Of a DNA stretch of 14,538 nt, positions 6,869-14,538 are shown one piece after another. The stretch is from Bacteroidales bacterium (GTDB taxonomy: Bacteria; Bacteroidota; Bacteroidia; Bacteroidales; Azobacteroidaceae). The stretch covers positions 1-14,538 of the forward strand of contig JAJBTS010000126.1 in NCBI GenBank assembly GCA_020860885.1. The letters run 5' to 3'. The notes under the pieces were generated by a model. That model saw only the letters and a list, made by a program, of their open reading frames with translations, did no database searches and was not told the origin of the DNA. A program made the translations under genes and the position numbers. Each line of letters begins with the position of its first letter. The stretch's first letter is position 1.

Positions 6869-9800
6869 TTATATGCCTAACCATTTCCGGACTTCTTCCT
6901 GTAAAACTCCTTTTTTACGGGCATATTCCGCCAATTGTTCTTCATCAATTTCCCCAATTCTGAAATAGACCGCCTCCGGATGAGCTATATATAGTCCTGC
7001 TGTTGTAGAAGTCGGATACAAAGCACCATTAGCTGTAAGACTAACTCCTATGCGTTCCATTTTCAAAAGATCATCAATCATAAAATTAAAAGAAAGGTCC
7101 GGATGAATGGGGTAACCGGAAGCTGGGCGAATGCCTTTATAAGGTGATTTTAACAACTCATTGGGAGTGAAAGACTCATTCGATGCATACCCCCAGTATT
7201 CTTTTCGTACCTTTTCGTGAATATACTCGGTGGCTGCCTCCACCAAACGGTCTCGTAAAATATGTTCCAATATCTTCTGATAATCGTCCTGCGAGTGCCG
7301 ACAACCACATTCACAAGAAGAAGAATATGAATTTTCTCCTGCAGTTACCACAAACAATCCTATATAATCCCCTTCCGGATGAATAAAGTCTATCAGTGAT
7401 TTGTATTGATTATCCTGTCTTTTTTCCTGTTGACGTAAAAGAGGAATCCTATTCCCTTCAATGATCAGAGATTCTTCTGCTGTTTCAACAGGAAAGAATC
7501 CGATGATAGCTTTTATATCTTTTCTATCCTCTTCTACCCATTGAGATAACAACAGCCGGGCATCTTTCATTAAATCCAAAGCTTCCTGAGCTTTTTCTTT
7601 TTCAGAATCCTCCATAGCATCCGTTGAATCGATAGATGCATATTTCACCGGTAATTTCCATGCTGCAAGAAAAGCAGCCCAATTTATATAAGGAATAACT
7701 TCTTTTAATGAAACATATTCAATTACCTGCAATCCTTCTATATTTGGTTTAGGATTTCTATATTTTGAATGATCGATTTCGAATCTATGCTCCCGTGCAT
7801 ATTCCAAAGAAACCAGTTCCTGCTGAAAATCAGTTTCATTTCTCAATACAGCATACTCCTCTTTTACTTTACGGGTATATTCTTTTCTCAAATTTGCATT
7901 TTGCAGACTATTTGCTACCGGCACTGCCTGTGATGCATCCTTCACATGTACGACCGCGCCATGATACAAGGGATCGATTTTAAGAGCCGTATGCAATTCT
8001 GAAGTGGTTGCTCCTCCAATAATTAATGGCATAGTTAATCCCGCTCTCTCCATTTCAGAGGCGACAAAAGACATTTCCTGCAAACTAGGAGTAATCAATC
8101 CGCTTAGAGCCACCATATCCACCTGATATTCTTGTGCCTTTTGTATAATTTCTTCCGGAGGAACCATTACTCCAATATCAATTACTTCGTAATTATTACA
8201 AGCCAACACAACGGAAGTAATATTCTTTCCTATATCATGTACATCTCCTTTTACCGTAGCTATAAGTATTTTTCCTGCTTTTGCAGAATCTTCTTCTTTA
8301 CCTGCTTCAATAGCAGGTTGAAGAATAGAAACAGCTTTTTTCATTGTTCTGGCTGTTTTTACCACCTGAGGCAAGAACATTTTACCTTCCCCAAACAATA
8401 CTCCTACTGTATTCATTCCAGACATAAGAGGATTATCTATAATATCAATCGGACGGGGATAAACAGTCAAAGCTTCCGTTAAGTCTTCCTCCAGATATTC
8501 TGCATTACCTTTTATCAGTGCATATTTCAATCTCTCTTCCAAAGGCCAGCTTCTCCATTCATCTTTTTTATCTTCTTTTTGAACGGATACCTGGCCGTTT
8601 GATTGAGCGTATTCGATTAATTTTTCGGCAGCGCCCGGATAACGGTCCAGGATAACATCTTCGATCAGCACCAACAAATCGGAGGGAATATCTTCGTAAA
8701 GAATAGAAGCAGAAGGATTAACAATTCCCATATCTAAACCTTTTTGTATGCTATGATATAAGAAAACGCTATGCATCGCTTCCCTCAGGTAATTATTTCC
8801 GCGGAAAGAAAAAGATAAATTACTTATCCCCCCACTGACCCTGGCTCCGGGGAGATGTTTTTTTATCCATTCAACCGTACGGATAAATGCCCACGCATAG
8901 GAATCATGTTCTTCAATACCTGTGGCTACAGCCAACACATTCGAATCAAAAATAATATCGGAAGGCTTGAATCCTACCTGTTCAATCAACAGATAATACA
9001 TTCTCTCACATACTTCGATTTTCCTTTCAAAAGTATCGGCCTGCCCTTTTTCATCAAAAGCCATGGCAATCACAGCAGCCCCATAAGATCTTATCTTCCC
9101 GGCTTTTTCGAGAAAATCAGCCTCTCCGTTTTTCAAACTAATAGAATTGACAATCGATTTTCCTTGCAGGACTTTTAACCCGGCTTCCAGAATATTCCAG
9201 TCAGAACTATCGACCATTATCGGAACAGAAGCTATCTCGGGTTCTGAGGCAATAAGGTTCAGAAAATTTGTCATTTCCGACACACCATCCAACAACCCGT
9301 CATCCACATTTATATCTAATACCTGAGCTCCATCTTCAACCTGCTTTCTGGCAATATGAAGAGCTTCCTCGTATTGTTTTTCTTTTATTAAACGTAAAAA
9401 TTTACGGGATCCGGCAACATTACACCTTTCTCCTATATTTATAAAATTACTATCGGGACCAATTTCTAAAGCATCCAATCCGGAAAGGATCAGGTTTAAG
9501 TTTTCTTTAACCGGTCGATGCGGTTGCGCTCCTTTTACAATCCTAACATATTGAGCTATATGAGCAGGAGTCGTTCCACAACACCCTCCCAGAACATTTA
9601 CCAATCTTTCTTCTACAAACTCTTGAATTTGCATAGACATAATTTCGGGAGTTTCATCGTACTGGCCGAGGTTGTTTGGGAGCCCCGCATTAGGATAAGC
9701 ACTAACGTAACAAGGTGCTATCCGGCCTAATTCTTTAACGAAAGGTTTCATATCACTTGCCTCAAAAGAACAGTTTAACCCTACACTGAGTAGGTCCGCA

Positions 9801-10498
9801 TGCGCTATTGAAGCTAAAGCTGCTTCCAGAGTTTGCCCGGATAAAATCCGTCCGCTTTTACCGGCAATAGTAAAAGAAACCATAATTGGAACACTAATTC
9901 CCGATTCTTCCATGGCACGTTCAGCAGCCATTAAGGCAGCTTTTAGATTAAGAGTATCGAAAACCGTTTCAAACAATAATACATCTACTCCTCCTTCTAA
10001 TAAAGCTGCAATCTGCTCTTTGAACGATTGGTATAAATTATCAAAAGTGATATTGCGATAAGCAGGATTGGAAACATCAGGAGATATGGAAGCTGTCTTA
10101 TTAGTTGGACCTACAGAACCTGCTACAAATCGTGGTTTATCAGGATTTTGCTTTGTAAAGCGTTCGGCAACTTCGCGGGCATTTTTTGCTCCGGCCAGAT
10201 TTAATTGCTTTACATATTCTTCCATACCGTAATCAGCCATCGAGATGGAAGTAGAATTAAAAGTATTCGTTTCGATAATATCAGCGCCGGCTTCCAGATA
10301 TTCGGCATGAATTGCCTGAATAATATCCGGACGGGTAATATTTAACATATCATTATTTCCTTTCATCTGTCCCGGAAGATGAGTAAATTCTGCGCCACGG
10401 TAATCTTCTTCTGTAAGATTATACAGTTGAATCATCGTTCCCATCGCCCCATCCAGAATAAGAATGCGTTCTTGGAGGATTTTCTCAAGTGATGTCAT
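6869..10498 (-). CDS. metH: Cobalamin-dependent methionine synthase
   Basis: MetH (1209 residues; the E. coli enzyme is 1227) transfers a methyl group from methyltetrahydrofolate to homocysteine through methylcobalamin, making methionine. All four modules are present in order. The homocysteine domain (about 1-325) has zinc ligands C243 (GLNCSF) and C306/C307 (GGCCGTTP). The folate domain (about 350-630) begins [16 protein letters not shown]. The cobalamin cap and binding domains (about 650-875) have DVHDIGKN with the cobalt-ligand H754, plus SGLITPS and GGATTS. The AdoMet reactivation domain (about 895-1209) has RPASGY at 1124-1129. An unusual CxCxCxH cluster (C1062, C1064, C1066, H1068) lies in a loop of the last domain. 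It starts 14 bp after smpB, leaving no room for a cobalamin or SAM-type riboswitch directly upstream. It is part of the tightly spaced minus-strand run. Confidence 0.98.
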   Translation of the reverse strand: MTSLEKILQERILILDGAMGTMIQLYNLTEEDYRGAEFTHLPGQMKGNNDMLNITRPDIIQAIHAEYLEAGADIIETNTFNSTSISMADYGMEEYVKQLNLAGAKNAREVAERFTKQNPDKPRFVAGSVGPTNKTASISPDVSNPAYRNITFDNLYQSFKEQIAALLEGGVDVLLFETVFDTLNLKAALMAAERAMEESGISVPIMVSFTIAGKSGRILSGQTLEAALASIAHADLLSVGLNCSFEASDMKPFVKELGRIAPCYVSAYPNAGLPNNLGQYDETPEIMSMQIQEFVEERLVNVLGGCCGTTPAHIAQYVRIVKGAQPHRPVKENLNLILSGLDALEIGPDSNFINIGERCNVAGSRKFLRLIKEKQYEEALHIARKQVEDGAQVLDINVDDGLLDGVSEMTNFLNLIASEPEIASVPIMVDSSDWNILEAGLKVLQGKSIVNSISLKNGEADFLEKAGKIRSYGAAVIAMAFDEKGQADTFERKIEVCERMYYLLIEQVGFKPSDIIFDSNVLAVATGIEEHDSYAWAFIRTVEWIKKHLPGARVSGGISNLSFSFRGNNYLREAMHSVFLYHSIQKGLDMGIVNPSASILYEDIPSDLLVLIEDVILDRYPGAAEKLIEYAQSNGQVSVQKEDKKDEWRSWPLEERLKYALIKGNAEYLEEDLTEALTVYPRPIDIIDNPLMSGMNTVGVLFGEGKMFLPQVVKTARTMKKAVSILQPAIEAGKEEDSAKAGKILIATVKGDVHDIGKNITSVVLACNNYEVIDIGVMVPPEEIIQKAQEYQVDMVALSGLITPSLQEMSFVASEMERAGLTMPLIIGGATTSELHTALKIDPLYHGAVVHVKDASQAVPVANSLQNANLRKEYTRKVKEEYAVLRNETDFQQELVSLEYAREHRFEIDHSKYRNPKPNIEGLQVIEYVSLKEVIPYINWAAFLAAWKLPVKYASIDSTDAMEDSEKEKAQEALDLMKDARLLLSQWVEEDRKDIKAIIGFFPVETAEESLIIEGNRIPLLRQQEKRQDNQYKSLIDFIHPEGDYIGLFVVTAGENSYSSSCECGCRHSQDDYQKILEHILRDRLVEAATEYIHEKVRKEYWGYASNESFTPNELLKSPYKGIRPASGYPIHPDLSFNFMIDDLLKMERIGVSLTANGALYPTSTTAGLYIAHPEAVYFRIGEIDEEQLAEYARKKGVLQEEVRKWLGI

Positions 10499-10512
10499 AA
10501 CCTTAAATTCTT

Positions 10513-10968
10513 CTATTTTTTGAATGCTCTGTCTATGTCCCTTTTATCATCTTTTTCCCTTAAAGACTGACGTTTATCGTATGCCTTTTTCCCTTTAGCT
10601 ACTGCTATTACCATTTTAGCCAGTCCTTTTTCATTAACAAACAATTTAGTAGGGATAATAGTGAATCCGGTATTTTTAGATAATTGTTCAATTTTGCGTA
10701 GTTCTTTTCGGTTCAGGAGCAGTTTCCTATCTCTACGTGCCTCATGATTATTGTAAGTACCATAAAAATACTCGGCAATATACATATTGCGTATCCACAA
10801 TTCATCACGGATCATCAGGCAATAACTATCTACCAATCCGGCTTTTCCCAAACGGATAGATTTGATTTCGGTTCCGGTAAGAACAATTCCAGCCACAAAG
10901 GTTTCGATAAATTCATAATCGAAAGATGCCTTTCTGTTTTTTATAATTATATTGTTTTGCTGTGCCAT
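10513..10968 (-). CDS. smpB: SsrA-binding protein SmpB
   Basis: SmpB (151 residues) binds the tRNA-like part of tmRNA and brings it to stalled ribosomes, where trans-translation frees the ribosome and tags the unfinished protein for breakdown. Visible are the N-terminal [20 protein letters not shown], the hallmark GTEIKSIR (32-39), [11 protein letters not shown] (75-85), and the lysine- and arginine-rich C-terminal tail with [10 protein letters not shown], the part that enters the decoding site. Length and order are normal. It starts 6 bp after the Yip1-like gene and ends 14 bp before metH. No tmRNA (ssrA) gene is in the window. Confidence 0.97.
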   Translation of the reverse strand: MAQQNNIIIKNRKASFDYEFIETFVAGIVLTGTEIKSIRLGKAGLVDSYCLMIRDELWIRNMYIAEYFYGTYNNHEARRDRKLLLNRKELRKIEQLSKNTGFTIIPTKLFVNEKGLAKMVIAVAKGKKAYDKRQSLREKDDKRDIDRAFKK

Positions 10969-10974
10969 AAGAAA

Positions 10975-11544
10975 CTAAATTCTCATCCCTGGCATCAACA
11001 AATTAATGAGTGAATGAAGCAGGAATGGAGTAAGCATTATTAAAATACTCGCAAAAATAGTAAATTTTATCCATTGATTTTCCTTTAATTTCAAAAAATG
11101 AGCAGCTCCGGTCCATATAATGTAAACCGTATAAATAGCCAGGATATCAAGAATAAATAAAGATGGGAAAAGAGCTTTAAACATAGCTATTATATAAATA
11201 GCTGAAGAACCATAACCGGTAAATCGTTCTGCTGATGATTTATCTTTCTCAAGTCCGAAACGCGGGTAAATGTATTCAGATAAAACAAAAGATGCCAAAT
11301 AAAAACCTCCTCCGTAAATCATCACCTCTTTCAGTACCACTTTCAATGCCAACTGCACGTCAAAAGTCTTTACGGAAAATAAAACTCCTATAAAAGAGAA
11401 GAGAGCTATTATTCCCACTATAGGGAATAAATAGCTCTTGTAAAAATTTTCATTATTTTTATCCTGTCTTGTAATTAGGATATCCCAGGCCGCAACAGGC
11501 TGAACTATCAATTTGTAGAGTAGGATAAAAAGAGATTTATACAT
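10975..11544 (-). CDS. Yip1-family integral membrane protein
   Basis: This is a 189-residue protein of unknown function with a short hydrophilic N-terminus and about five hydrophobic segments (near 40-60, 70-92, 112-130, 131-150 and 158-184). The layout resembles bacterial Yip1-domain proteins, whose role is poorly known; the N-terminal VQPVAAWDIL is typical of that group. It probably sits in the inner membrane. Its ATG (11542-11544) overlaps the stop codon of the upstream lipoprotein gene by one base (TAATG arrangement on the minus strand), which suggests coupled translation. smpB follows 6 bp later. The family call rests on general pattern and is moderate. Confidence 0.7.
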   Translation of the reverse strand: MYKSLFILLYKLIVQPVAAWDILITRQDKNNENFYKSYLFPIVGIIALFSFIGVLFSVKTFDVQLALKVVLKEVMIYGGGFYLASFVLSEYIYPRFGLEKDKSSAERFTGYGSSAIYIIAMFKALFPSLFILDILAIYTVYIIWTGAAHFLKLKENQWIKFTIFASILIMLTPFLLHSLINLLMPGMRI

Positions 11545-12347
11545 TATTCAACATCTCTTTTATACAACAACAACTCAATATCTTTTGATCCTCTGGAATT
11601 TACCAAATCATCCCATACAAGTTCTCCGTCTCTGTTAATCCCTCTGACATAACTAATATTAACATTCAAACTTTTGTATGCAATGTTTGTATATCTATCC
11701 GTAGTATCTTTTCCTAACTTAAACAAATCATACATATTGAAAGAGTTGGTCCTTGTCCGGATAGTTTTTTCAATATCAGAACCATACTGAGATGCATACA
11801 AATAAAATTTCAGAGTATCCTGAACTCCTCCCCCAGCAACTTCTTTAGGTACGTATACCATATTAAAATTGAATTCATTTTTTGAGACAGAGTCCAGTTG
11901 CGTTGCAAAGAACACCCTGCCTAACTGATTTGCAGACTGGAAATATTGTATACTATTGATAGGAATTACACCGTCAGGATTAACCTTTTCCGGGGAAAAT
12001 TCTACATTTTGCTCATATCCCTGCTGAGGGACAGCTATCAACTCATACAACTCAGTTGCCTGATAATAGCGAGTACCTGTTTTCTGCGAATTGAAATCAA
12101 TTTTGAAATTTGCAATTAAAGTAGTTCCTACTTCGCTATATTCAGCAGGTAGATCTTCTGCTAAAACAGTGCCTGCGAAAAAATTAAAAGTTGGTGAACC
12201 ACTCTGTTCATCGTGTCCTACTACCGTAAGCACATCCTGATAAATTTCATAATTCTCTCCATTTCCTGAGTCAAGGCAACCCGTTAAACTGAAAATCATT
12301 CCGATACATACAATCGGAATAAAAAAGGACTTCTTCATCTTCATCAT
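11544..12347 (-). CDS. NigD-like lipoprotein
   Basis: This is a 267-residue predicted lipoprotein. A basic start (MMKMKKS), a hydrophobic core and the lipobox LTGC (21-24) indicate cleavage before C24 and lipid attachment. It is therefore in the cell envelope, possibly surface-exposed. The rest looks like a soluble beta-rich domain; the sequence resembles the NigD-like family widespread in Bacteroidales, named after a gene in the nigrescin cluster, with no proven function. Three Met codons (12347, 12344, 12338) could start translation; the lipobox holds for all. It is the first gene of the minus-strand run, with a promoter candidate about 90 bp upstream, and overlaps the Yip1-like gene by one base. 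The signal peptide is certain; the NigD-like assignment is moderate. Confidence 0.75.
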   Translation of the reverse strand: MMKMKKSFFIPIVCIGMIFSLTGCLDSGNGENYEIYQDVLTVVGHDEQSGSPTFNFFAGTVLAEDLPAEYSEVGTTLIANFKIDFNSQKTGTRYYQATELYELIAVPQQGYEQNVEFSPEKVNPDGVIPINSIQYFQSANQLGRVFFATQLDSVSKNEFNFNMVYVPKEVAGGGVQDTLKFYLYASQYGSDIEKTIRTRTNSFNMYDLFKLGKDTTDRYTNIAYKSLNVNISYVRGINRDGELVWDDLVNSRGSKDIELLLYKRDVE

Positions 12348-12401
12348 TACTAATTTTTAATTTACTTTGTGCATTCTTAAAACTAAATTCATACATTATA
12401 C

Positions 12402-12443
12402 CTTACTTTTGCAACAGAGTAAAATAGACTGTGCAAATGTAAG
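12402..12443. repeat. Imperfect inverted repeat of two -7-like boxes
   Basis: The arms CTTACTTTTGCA (12402-12413) and TGCAAATGTAAG (12432-12443) are reverse complements at 11 of 12 positions, separated by 18 bp. Each arm contains a TAnnTTTG box: TACTTTTG on the plus strand at 12404-12411, and TACATTTG on the minus strand at 12434-12441. The two boxes point toward each other. The repeat could be an operator or simply two facing promoter elements. Confidence 0.5.
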
Positions 12444-12465
12444 TATTATTTCCATCTCTCTGAAA
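12434..12465 (-). promoter_or_regulatory. Candidate promoter for the NigD-like lipoprotein gene run
   Basis: On the minus strand a TTTC (12462-12465) lies 20 bp from TACATTTG (12434-12441). This fits the Bacteroidetes primary-sigma layout TTTG-N19 to 21-TAnnTTTG with one mismatch in the -33 element. Transcription would start near 12427, leaving a leader of about 80 nt before the ATG at 12347. It would drive the tightly spaced genes from the lipoprotein toward metH and beyond. Confidence 0.5.
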
Positions 12466-12489
12466 TTTCATAATAAAAAATTATCTTTG
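12459..12489 (+). promoter_or_regulatory. Candidate promoter for glsA-glsB
   Basis: TCTG (12459-12462) lies 19 bp before TATCTTTG (12482-12489). This is a perfect -7 match and a three-of-four -33 match to the Bacteroidetes consensus. A start near 12496 gives a leader of about 97 nt before the glsA ATG at 12593. Its -33 element touches that of the opposite promoter, so the two face away from each other around TCTGAAA at 12459-12465. I see no Shine-Dalgarno sequence before glsA, only the A/T-rich stretch usual in this phylum. Confidence 0.5.
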
Positions 12490-12592
12490 TTTGTTTTCCT
12501 CAAACATTTCAAATTAATAGAGGTTAAACTATACAATGATAAGATGATTTCAATCGGATAAACGTTGCATTTGTAAAAAATATTTTAGAAAA

Positions 12593-13345
12593 ATGAGTAC
12601 GAATCATGTATTTCAAATCAATGTCAGGGAAATTCTCCGCTCAAAAGCACCTAAACTATATAAAAAGATTCCGGGTTTTGCCATTGATTGGCTGGCTAAA
12701 TTAATCTGCCAGGAAAAGATCAATAAGTTGATCAGAAACAACTCCGATGTTACAGGAGTAGAATTTATGGAGCATATGCTCCATGATTTTGGGGTTTCAT
12801 TGAAACTGGAAGGAGAAGAGAATCTTCCTTCTCCGGAACAAAGATGTATTTTTGCATCCAACCACCCCTTAGGGGGGCTTGACGGGATTTGCCTCTCTGC
12901 TGTTCTGGGAAGGAAATACGATAAGCATATCAAATATCTGGTAAACGACATTCTTTATTTTATTACTCCTTTACAGGAAATATTTATTCCGATTAATAAA
13001 CACGGCGGACAGGCAAAAGGGGCTATCCAGGCTTTGAATGAAGCTTTCGCCTCTAAAGATCAAATCATCACCTTTCCGGCAGGATTATGTTCCCGGAAAA
13101 ATTGCGGTGTAATCAAAGACCCCGCCTGGAAAAAGATGTTTATCACTAAGGCAATAGAATATCAAAGAGATGTGGTTCCTGTATTTTTTGAAGCGAAAAA
13201 TTCAAAATTATTTTACAATGTAGCCAATTTTCGCAAGCGATTAGGTATAAAATTTAATATAGAAATGTTACTTTTGCCTAGCGAAATGTTTAAAGCGAAG
13301 AATTCAGTTTTCACCATTCATTTCGGCAAAGCCATACCCTGGTAA
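12593..13345 (+). CDS. glsA: GlsA-like O-acyltransferase, apparently cut short by an in-frame stop
   Basis: This 250-residue protein resembles the PlsC-type acyltransferase GlsA of Bacteroides, which adds a second acyl chain to N-acyl-glycine to make glycine lipids at the inner membrane. It shows the acyltransferase motif as NHPLGGLD (90-97; H91 and D97, one residue more between them than the classic HX4D), the second block FPAGLCSRK (161-169), and the family segment FRKRLGIKFNIEMLLLPSEMF. The stop TAA at 13343-13345 comes right after FGKAIPW, where family members as I know them continue with a sequence like QTFD. The frame goes on for 24 family-like codons after the stop (see the next entry). 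All catalytic blocks precede the stop, so the short protein might still be active. It pairs with glsB downstream. The family call is strong; the stop as a defect is inference. Confidence 0.85.
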   Translation: MSTNHVFQINVREILRSKAPKLYKKIPGFAIDWLAKLICQEKINKLIRNNSDVTGVEFMEHMLHDFGVSLKLEGEENLPSPEQRCIFASNHPLGGLDGICLSAVLGRKYDKHIKYLVNDILYFITPLQEIFIPINKHGGQAKGAIQALNEAFASKDQIITFPAGLCSRKNCGVIKDPAWKKMFITKAIEYQRDVVPVFFEAKNSKLFYNVANFRKRLGIKFNIEMLLLPSEMFKAKNSVFTIHFGKAIPW

Positions 13346-13420
13346 ACTTTCGACTCTTCCAAATCCCATCAGCAATGGGCAGAAGAGGTTGAAAAGTTGG
13401 TTTATAACATGGGACGATAA
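13343..13420 (+). other. In-frame continuation of glsA behind the TAA
   Basis: After TAA at 13343-13345 the glsA frame reads TFDSSKSHQQWAEEV, then EKLVYNMGR, and ends at TAA 13418-13420. This matches the expected C-terminal helix of the family (TFD-SK-x-WA-x-V-VY pattern), giving a full-length protein of about 275 residues. The TAA sits where a glutamine codon (CAA) is expected, one C-to-T change away. With the continuation, the gap to glsB shrinks to 16 bp, a normal operon spacing. Other genes here also end in TAA, so a changed genetic code is ruled out. Confidence 0.7.
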
Positions 13421-13436
13421 CACTATAACAAACAGT

Positions 13437-14441
13437 ATGGAAGAAATAATCCCCAAGATTGACAGATCGGTTTTGAAAGCTGAACTGACACCTGATAAAC
13501 TCTTTCGTAGAACAAATAAATCGGGGAACGAGATTTATATTTTTACCGCTCATAATTCCCCTCAACTGATGCAGGAAGTAGGACGCTTACGCGAAATTGC
13601 ATTCCGTTATTATGGCGGTGGAACGGGACATCCTGTCGATCTGGATGAGTTCGATCTGATGAATAATCCCTACCGGCAATTGATCGTATGGGATCCTCAG
13701 GAAGAAGAGATTTTAGGAGGATATCGTTTCCGCCATGGAAACGAAATAACCTTTGGACAAGATGGGCAACCGAATAATATTGCTACCTGTGAACTTTTCC
13801 GTTTTTCTCCGAAATTCATAGAAGAATACTTGCCCAGAACAGTAGAATTAGGACGATCCTTTGTTTCTTTGGATTATCAATCCTCCAAATTCGGTTCGAA
13901 AGGTCTTTTCGCCCTGGATAATCTATGGGATGGCTTAGGAGCGCTTTCTGTTATCGATCCCCAGGTCCGTTACTTTTTCGGAAAGGTGACTATGTATAGC
14001 GATTACGATCATGAATCAAGAAATATGATCCTTTTCTTCTTAGATAAATACTTCAAAGACAAAGAGAATCTTATAACTCCCATTATCCCTCTGGAGACCC
14101 ATACGGATTACGCCAAAATGGAAAAGTTATTCAACAAAGCGAATTATAAAGAAGATTACAAGGTATTGAATCAGGAAGTTCGTAACCACGGCATCAACAT
14201 TCCACCTTTGGTAAGCGCTTACATGAATCTTTCTCCCAGCATGAAAGTTTTTGGAACTGCAGTAAATCCGGAATTCGGCGATGTAGAAGAAACAGGTATC
14301 CTGATCGATTTTGAAGATGTTTTCGAAGACAAGAAAAAAAGACATATTGAGTCTTTTTTGAAAGAAAACCCAACTCCAAAGTTAAAAAATCACATCCGTA
14401 AAATTATCAGTGAAGCCAATTCGAAAAGAAATAAAAAGTAA
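13437..14441 (+). CDS. glsB: GlsB-like glycine N-acyltransferase
   Basis: This 334-residue protein resembles GlsB, which joins glycine to a 3-hydroxy fatty acid to make N-acyl-glycine (commendamide), the precursor of glycine lipids. It belongs to the GNAT/OlsB-like acyltransferases. Visible are RLREIAFRYYGGGTG (50-64), the IVWDPQEEEILGGYRFRHG strand (83-101), and the conserved ELGRSFVSLDYQ (137-148). The C-terminal block has AYMNLSPSMKVFGTA and FGDVEETGILI. I chose ATG 13437 (MEEIIPKIDRS), the family's usual start, over a TTG 48 bp upstream, whose extra residues look unlike the family and would overlap the glsA tail. Its role depends on GlsA for the second acyl chain, so a defective glsA could leave mono-acyl product. 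The gene itself is intact, with no internal stop. Confidence 0.88.
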   Translation: MEEIIPKIDRSVLKAELTPDKLFRRTNKSGNEIYIFTAHNSPQLMQEVGRLREIAFRYYGGGTGHPVDLDEFDLMNNPYRQLIVWDPQEEEILGGYRFRHGNEITFGQDGQPNNIATCELFRFSPKFIEEYLPRTVELGRSFVSLDYQSSKFGSKGLFALDNLWDGLGALSVIDPQVRYFFGKVTMYSDYDHESRNMILFFLDKYFKDKENLITPIIPLETHTDYAKMEKLFNKANYKEDYKVLNQEVRNHGINIPPLVSAYMNLSPSMKVFGTAVNPEFGDVEETGILIDFEDVFEDKKKRHIESFLKENPTPKLKNHIRKIISEANSKRNKK

Positions 14442-14467
14442 GGGAAGACTTCACAGCCCTCCCTTAC
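14438..14467 (+). terminator. Weak terminator-like hairpin after glsB
   Basis: GTAAGGGA (14438-14445) and TCCCTTAC (14460-14467) are perfect 8 bp inverted arms with a 14-nt loop. The stem begins at the glsB stop codon. No clear T-run follows (sequence ACCTACACTTAAAAC), so intrinsic termination is uncertain. The remaining sequence to the window end shows no gene. Confidence 0.4.
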
Positions 14468-14538
14468 CTACACTTAAAACCTTGTAACGAAAAATATAAA
14501 ATTTACCCAAAAAACTTCCATTACATATTTTATATATC

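Noticed and set aside
8132..8482. Plus-strand 116-codon open frame opposite metH
   Set aside because: It is a shadow of metH, with a composition rich in Tyr, Ser, Phe and His typical of antisense frames in AT-rich genes.
10499..10512. Possible cobalamin or SAM-type riboswitch before metH
   Set aside because: Only 14 bp separate smpB and metH, so there is no room for one.
12367..12561. Plus-strand 64-codon open frame in the intergenic region
   Set aside because: It is low-complexity A/T-rich sequence with no recognisable protein features, and it covers both promoter candidates.
13343..13345. Reassigned TAA codon
   Set aside because: Several other genes in the window end in TAA at the expected position (for example dnaN, metH, glsB), so the standard code holds.
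13389..13436. TTG-started 16-residue extension of glsB
   Set aside because: The extra residues do not look like the family N-terminus, overlap the probable glsA tail, and ATG 13437 gives the normal MEEII start.

Overview
The window looks like chromosomal core DNA from a member of the Bacteroidetes, most likely the order Bacteroidales. It is AT-rich. The -7 boxes I find fit the Bacteroidetes pattern TAnnTTTG, and Shine-Dalgarno sequences are weak. The gene families also fit: a GldF-GldG type transporter, a NigD-like lipoprotein and a GlsA/GlsB glycine-lipid pair. I see no tRNA, rRNA, CRISPR array, IS element, phage gene or origin.

Left part (29 to 12347, all minus strand). Ten genes run in one direction, most separated by 0 to 54 bp and some overlapping. 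In transcription order they are: a NigD-like lipoprotein; a Yip1-type membrane protein; smpB (trans-translation); metH (B12-dependent methionine synthase); murB (peptidoglycan precursor); a PhnP-like metallo-hydrolase; a GldF/GldG fusion ABC transporter component; dnaN (sliding clamp); a DnaQ/ExoX-type 3'-5' exonuclease; and an iron-sulfur flavoprotein. The first seven are packed tightly enough to be one transcript, with candidate extra promoters before dnaN and before the flavoprotein. The genes share no single pathway. This looks like a housekeeping gene run.

Middle (12348 to 12592). This 245 bp divergent intergenic region holds two back-to-back promoter candidates, whose -33 elements meet at about 12459-12465. 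It also holds an inverted repeat of two -7-like boxes (12402-12443).

Right part (12593 to 14441, plus strand). Two genes resemble glsA and glsB. GlsB is expected to N-acylate glycine, giving commendamide-type N-acyl-glycine. GlsA is expected to add a second acyl chain, giving glycine lipids. The most notable sequence feature of the window is here. The glsA reading frame is closed by TAA at 13343-13345, but the same frame continues without a break for 24 more codons that read like the normal C-terminus of the family, then ends at TAA 13418-13420, 16 bp before glsB. This could be a recent nonsense mutation, a sequencing error or readthrough; the sequence alone cannot decide. A weak terminator-like hairpin follows glsB.

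I found no convincing wholly new system. The interrupted glsA, the divergent promoter block and a few protein-level oddities are the points worth checking.
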